Origin: Allorhodopirellula solitaria
Lineage (GTDB): Bacteria > Planctomycetota > Planctomycetia > Pirellulales > Pirellulaceae
Assembly (NCBI RefSeq): GCF_007859855.1
Contig: NZ_SJPK01000003.1
Coordinates: 1-64,000, forward strand
Reading direction: 5' to 3'
DNA: 64,000 nt
Position numbers and translations under genes: made by a program
Shown here: one piece after another, positions 63,474-64,000 of the stretch
How the letters are laid out: every line of letters begins with the position of its first letter
Numbering within the stretch: the stretch's first letter is position 1
The notes under the pieces: generated by a model
Databases searched by the model: none
What the model was told of the DNA's origin: nothing
What the model saw: only the letters and a program-made list of their open reading frames with translations

Positions 63474-64000
63474 CCGCCTCGCCACCGCCAGCAACGAGTT
63501 GCCTTCACCCTCCCACGCGGAGAGGTCGTGCGGCTTTTAAGTGCCACGATTGCAACGCCTTTACCTCTCCCGGCGCAGCTGGGGGAGGTCGAACGACGCC
63601 GTTCAGACGTGCGTGAGGGAGGGGGCCCTTTTGTTCTCGCAATGAGTGATCGCACGATAGCCCGGAGGGCGGAACATCCTTTGCCGGTGGCGTCACGGCA
63701 GGGGATGTATCGGCCTCCGGCCTGAAAACGCGGAACAATCCCGACTGCCACAGAATGCGTGTCGACCCCAACGTGTTAACAGCCCAGGGCAAGCCCACAT
63801 GGGCGCGGGGTGAACGCTCCATTTTTTTAATCGTAAAACGGCGATTCCTGTCAGTTACCCAGAAGTATCCCGTCAGGGATCATAGAGAATAGCCGTCGGT
63901 CAGCACAGCGCCACCTACGGTGGTGCGTTGGCCGTGGAACGTCGACCCCGAAGTGGGTCGCAGATCCGGACATGAACGTTCTTCAACCCCATTCGGGGTT
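63474..64000. repeat. dispersed-repeat region at the window end
   Basis: No gene. CCTCTCCCGGCGCAGCTGGG near 63565 and GGCCTCCGGCCTGAAAACGC near 63712 recur near 60400 and 60535. From 63849 (TGTCAGTTACCCAGAAGT) a fourth copy of the 250-bp element begins and is cut by the end of the window. Confidence 0.6.

Noticed and set aside
1-64000. tRNA or rRNA genes
   Set aside because: No T-arm-like GGTTCGAATCC context in a cloverleaf arrangement and no rRNA landmark was noticed on reading; a tRNAscan run would settle it.

Overview
The window looks like a chromosomal segment of a planctomycete, most likely Pirellulaceae close to Rhodopirellula. The evidence is the set of lineage-typical families: DUF1552 with DUF1592/DUF1588, a BBP7-type outer-membrane protein, DUF1583-type giant proteins, a secreted sulfatase beside glycoside hydrolases, and a MoxR-DUF58-VWA cluster. 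Ribosome binding sites are often weak. Dispersed palindromic repeats fill nearly every larger intergenic gap. This placement comes from protein families read by eye, not from a database search.

Layout. 1-2.0 kb holds IS66 and IS110 remnants and a miniature element that itself carries a second insertion. 2.0-22.5 kb is one functional block. A membrane/coiled-coil protein and a 4,053-residue exported TPR protein lie on the minus strand. They diverge from a tight plus-strand operon of MoxR ATPase, DUF58 protein, BatA-like VWA protein and a large VWA/amidotransferase-fold membrane protein. 22.5-23.2 kb is repeats. 23.2-31.6 kb is a four-gene minus-strand polysaccharide operon (S1 sulfatase, SGNH+SASA double esterase, GH2 with CBM-like tail, GH117-like propeller) that probably processes a sulfated, acylated galactan. 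32.3-36.3 kb is the DUF1552/DUF1592 cytochrome-like pair, followed by an 800-bp array of eight hairpins at an exact 102-bp period. 37.1-41.0 kb carries a DUF4142 protein, a small unknown plus ankyrin pair, and a cobalamin-binding-type protein with a small basic partner. 41.0-42.0 kb is nested repeats.

42.0-52.7 kb is a minus-strand run: NhaC-type antiporter, a secreted lipoprotein-like protein, leucyl-tRNA synthetase, a Cys/Pro-repeat secreted peptide, an LRR membrane protein and a second large exported helical-repeat protein. 53.2-57.0 kb holds an S41 processing protease with its terminator, then the BBP7 barrel protein. 57.0-57.9 kb is repeats. 57.9-60.1 kb has a metallophosphoesterase and metK. 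After another repeat block come a secreted GH32 fructan hydrolase and a PII signalling protein. The last 500 bp are repeats again.

No rRNA, tRNA, CRISPR array or intact transposase was seen. The strongest unusual signals are the 102-bp hairpin array, a palindromic repeat lying in frame at the 5' end of the DUF1592 gene, a family of about 318-bp inverted-repeat elements (one copy with an 8-bp target duplication, another interrupted by a second element), a sulfatase with a non-canonical CASSR active-site motif, and the giant TPR protein placed back to back with the MoxR/VWA operon.
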